Positions 62,371 through 64,000 of a DNA stretch of 64,000 nucleotides are shown here, one piece after another. The position numbers and the translations under genes were made by a program. The DNA lies in the NCBI RefSeq assembly GCF_002007215.1, contig NZ_MUHX01000004.1:1-64000 (forward strand), read 5' to 3'. Under the pieces are notes generated by a model, which was given only the letters and a program-made list of their open reading frames with translations, had not been told where the DNA came from and did not search any database. The DNA comes from Pyramidobacter sp. C12-8. GTDB lineage: Bacteria; Synergistota; Synergistia; Synergistales; Dethiosulfovibrionaceae. Positions within the stretch are counted from its first letter, which is position 1; each line of letters opens with the position of its first letter.

Positions 62371-63737
62371 AGTTCGAGCGCCCTCACCACGCGCTCAAGA
62401 TGATTGCCGCGCGATCCCTTGACGAGAATCACGTCGCCTTCGCCCGGACGCGTTCCATCCACCGCCTCGATCAGCGCATCGATGGAGTCGTAGTAATAAT
62501 CCGCCGTCCCCTCGACGTTCTTCCATTCCTCGCCGAAGAGATACAGCAGGTCGCTGACGTGAAGCGCCCGCTCAAAGATCCTGCCGTGTTCCGAAACCGA
62601 CGCCGTTCCCAGCTCCAACATTTCGCCGAGGATCAAAAAGCGGCGCCCCGGGATGTCGGCCGAGTCCATGGCAGCCAGAGACGCTTTCACGGCCGCCGGG
62701 CTGGCATTGTAACACTCATCGAGAATCGCCGCGCCGCTTTCGGACAGGCGGATCTCTCCGCGCCCGGCGCTGTTGCGGCACTTGGGCAAAGACGCCGCGA
62801 TCTCGCGGCTGGAAAGCCCCGCACGCCCCGCGATGGCGATGGCGCAGCAGAGCGGATAGAGCTGATGTACGCCGGCCAACGGCAGAGAAAGGTTGAATGA
62901 CAAACCGTCCAGCCCCGTCAGGATCGCGCGCACCGTAAAATGATCTTTTTCCCAGCTCAATCGCTCGCGGGCAAAGAGCACTTCGCCGCGGCGTCCGAAG
63001 CGGATCACTTCCGGCAGTCTCAGTTCTTCGGCACGTTTGCAGAGCATTCCGTTGTCGCCGTTGATCACGGCGCAGCGCAGATTTTTCGACGCCAAGATCT
63101 CCGATTTGGCCTGAAGCACGCCTTCAAGGGAAGCGAAACTTTCCAGATGCGCCGGAGCCACCTCGGTGATCGCGGCGATCGTGGGCGGCAGATAATTCAC
63201 CATCGCGGCGATTTCCCCGTGGTGATTGGCGCCCATTTCCAGCAGCATGATTTCCGTGTCTGCCGGCGCGGCCAGCACCGTCACGGCGCAGCCGATGAGC
63301 GTATTATAGTTGCCTCCGGCGGCGTGAAGTTTGAAATAATCTTCCAAAAGAGCTTTCGTATCGTTCTTCGCCGAAGTTTTGCCGACGCTGCCCGTGATCG
63401 CGATCGTTTCGCGCAGATGCTCCAGCGACCTCAGATAGGCCGAAGCCAAAGAGGCAAGGCCGTATTCGCAGCGTTCCGGCGTCAGAACAAAAGCGCACTG
63501 GGGATACAGCGAACTCCATTCATCCCGATAGGAGCCAGCCTCGCAGACGATCAGCGAAGCTCCTTTGGCGAGCACGTCGGGAATGAAGCGGTGTCCGTCG
63601 ACCTTGGCGCCGTGAAGCGCCACAAATCCTTCGCCTTTTTGCGTTTCGCGGCTGTCCACCCGAATGATCAGAGGCAGCTCGGGGTCGACGCCCTTCACCG
63701 TCACGCCGGCCTGCGACGCCAATCGACTCAATCTCAC
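62367..63737 (-). CDS. murF: UDP-MurNAc-tripeptide--D-Ala-D-Ala ligase
   Basis: The 456-residue ligase starts at a GTG (63737) that overlaps the murE stop as GTGA, with GAGGGGCG upstream. It has the P-loop ITGSVGKTSAKND, LEMGANHHGEI and DECYNASPAAVKASL. It completes the stem pentapeptide. Confidence 0.96.
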   Translation of the reverse strand: MRLSRLASQAGVTVKGVDPELPLIIRVDSRETQKGEGFVALHGAKVDGHRFIPDVLAKGASLIVCEAGSYRDEWSSLYPQCAFVLTPERCEYGLASLASAYLRSLEHLRETIAITGSVGKTSAKNDTKALLEDYFKLHAAGGNYNTLIGCAVTVLAAPADTEIMLLEMGANHHGEIAAMVNYLPPTIAAITEVAPAHLESFASLEGVLQAKSEILASKNLRCAVINGDNGMLCKRAEELRLPEVIRFGRRGEVLFARERLSWEKDHFTVRAILTGLDGLSFNLSLPLAGVHQLYPLCCAIAIAGRAGLSSREIAASLPKCRNSAGRGEIRLSESGAAILDECYNASPAAVKASLAAMDSADIPGRRFLILGEMLELGTASVSEHGRIFERALHVSDLLYLFGEEWKNVEGTADYYYDSIDALIEAVDGTRPGEGDVILVKGSRGNHLERVVRALEL

Positions 63738-64000
63738 CGGATCTTCACGCCCCTCTCGACGGCCCAGCCCTCGACGACCGACCGGTCGCTGTAAGGATAT
63801 TTGACGCCGTTGATTTCCAGATACGGCTCCGGCCCCTTGCCGGAGAGCACCAGCAGATCGCCGCGGCGGCACCAGTCCAAGGCCTTGCGGATCGCCGCGT
63901 CGCGAGGCAGCTCGACGGACCAGCAATCGTCGGCGCGGACTTCCTTGATGCCCGCCACGATCTGCTCGGCGATCTTGACGGGATCTTCCGTGCGCGGGTT
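63734..64000 (-). CDS. murE: UDP-MurNAc-dipeptide ligase MurE (partial, N-terminus beyond window)
   Basis: The last 88 residues are present. They begin inside the diagnostic NPRTEDP motif, whose Arg binds the third amino acid in MurE enzymes, and continue through AIRKALDWCRRGDLLVLSGKG to the stop that overlaps murF. The residue following the motif that separates lysine from diaminopimelate use cannot be judged from this fragment alone. Confidence 0.95.
   Translation of the reverse strand, partial: NPRTEDPVKIAEQIVAGIKEVRADDCWSVELPRDAAIRKALDWCRRGDLLVLSGKGPEPYLEINGVKYPYSDRSVVEGWAVERGVKIR

Overview
The window is a high-GC bacterial chromosome segment with an integrated, phage-like accessory element at its left end (about 1-14,300) and ordinary chromosomal housekeeping DNA for the rest. 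The gene content (an archaeal-type V-ATPase operon with sodium-binding residues, an Hcp/flavodiiron stress operon, a complete Gram-negative-style dcw cluster followed by whiA-yvcK-rapZ, no outer structural phage genes) fits an anaerobe of the Synergistota, perhaps a Pyramidobacter-like oral or gut species. That assignment is inference from protein style and gene order; no 16S rRNA is present.

Region 1-14,300, mobile element. A leftward early operon (3735 to 1) encodes a small HTH protein, several small unknown proteins, a free-standing DnaJ-type zinc-finger protein, an ERF-family annealing protein, SSB and, running off the window edge, a helix-turn-helix replication-initiator-like protein whose coding sequence contains seven copies of an 11-bp repeat and four inverted repeats, an arrangement like a phage origin inside its initiator gene. 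A divergent Cro-like/CI-like repressor pair (4730-5815) has an inverted-repeat operator filling the spacer of a near-consensus promoter. Between the repressor and the tyrosine integrase (12916-14136) lies AT-richer cargo: a DEDDh exonuclease-BRCT protein, a PGDYG-like small protein, a cytoplasmic trypsin-like protease, a Fic protein, a secreted metal-binding-like mini-protein, and a ParB-domain protein paired with a D12-class adenine methyltransferase. This looks like a defence or host-interaction island. The integrase sits next to two tRNA-Met genes; the far end of the element and all structural genes lie outside the window.

Region 14,300-24,490: L,D-transpeptidase, deoC, asparaginase, a purine-type permease with an adenine phosphoribosyltransferase, cardiolipin synthase, a DUF1858 protein, wecB, and a small locus with an S24-peptidase-like protein lacking an HTH and a Schlafen/AlbA_2-type regulator with its own operator repeats.

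Region 24,495-33,373: nine-gene V-type ATPase operon (H-I-K-E-C-F-A-B-D) from one strong promoter with a long leader. Region 33,892-42,295: tRNA-Gly, an iron-sulfur aldo/keto reductase, and a nitrosative/oxidative-stress operon (cupin, DUF2249 protein with a frameshift, flavodiiron protein, ferredoxin, Hcp) divergent from ferritin and an FMN reductase, with a CRP/FNR-style palindrome placed near -41.5 of the stress operon promoter. Region 42,523-47,100: a 1122-residue protein with three GT2 domains, preceded by a terminator-like hairpin between promoter and start codon, and a radical SAM enzyme. Region 47,114-64,000: gap-pgk, then the dcw cluster reading leftward murE-murF-mraY-murD-ftsW-murG-murC-ftsQ-ftsA-ftsZ, followed by a SPOR protein, rapZ, yvcK and whiA, with many start/stop overlaps.

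Many transcription units end in unusually long, symmetrical hairpins with A/T tails on both sides, so most terminators here are probably bidirectional.
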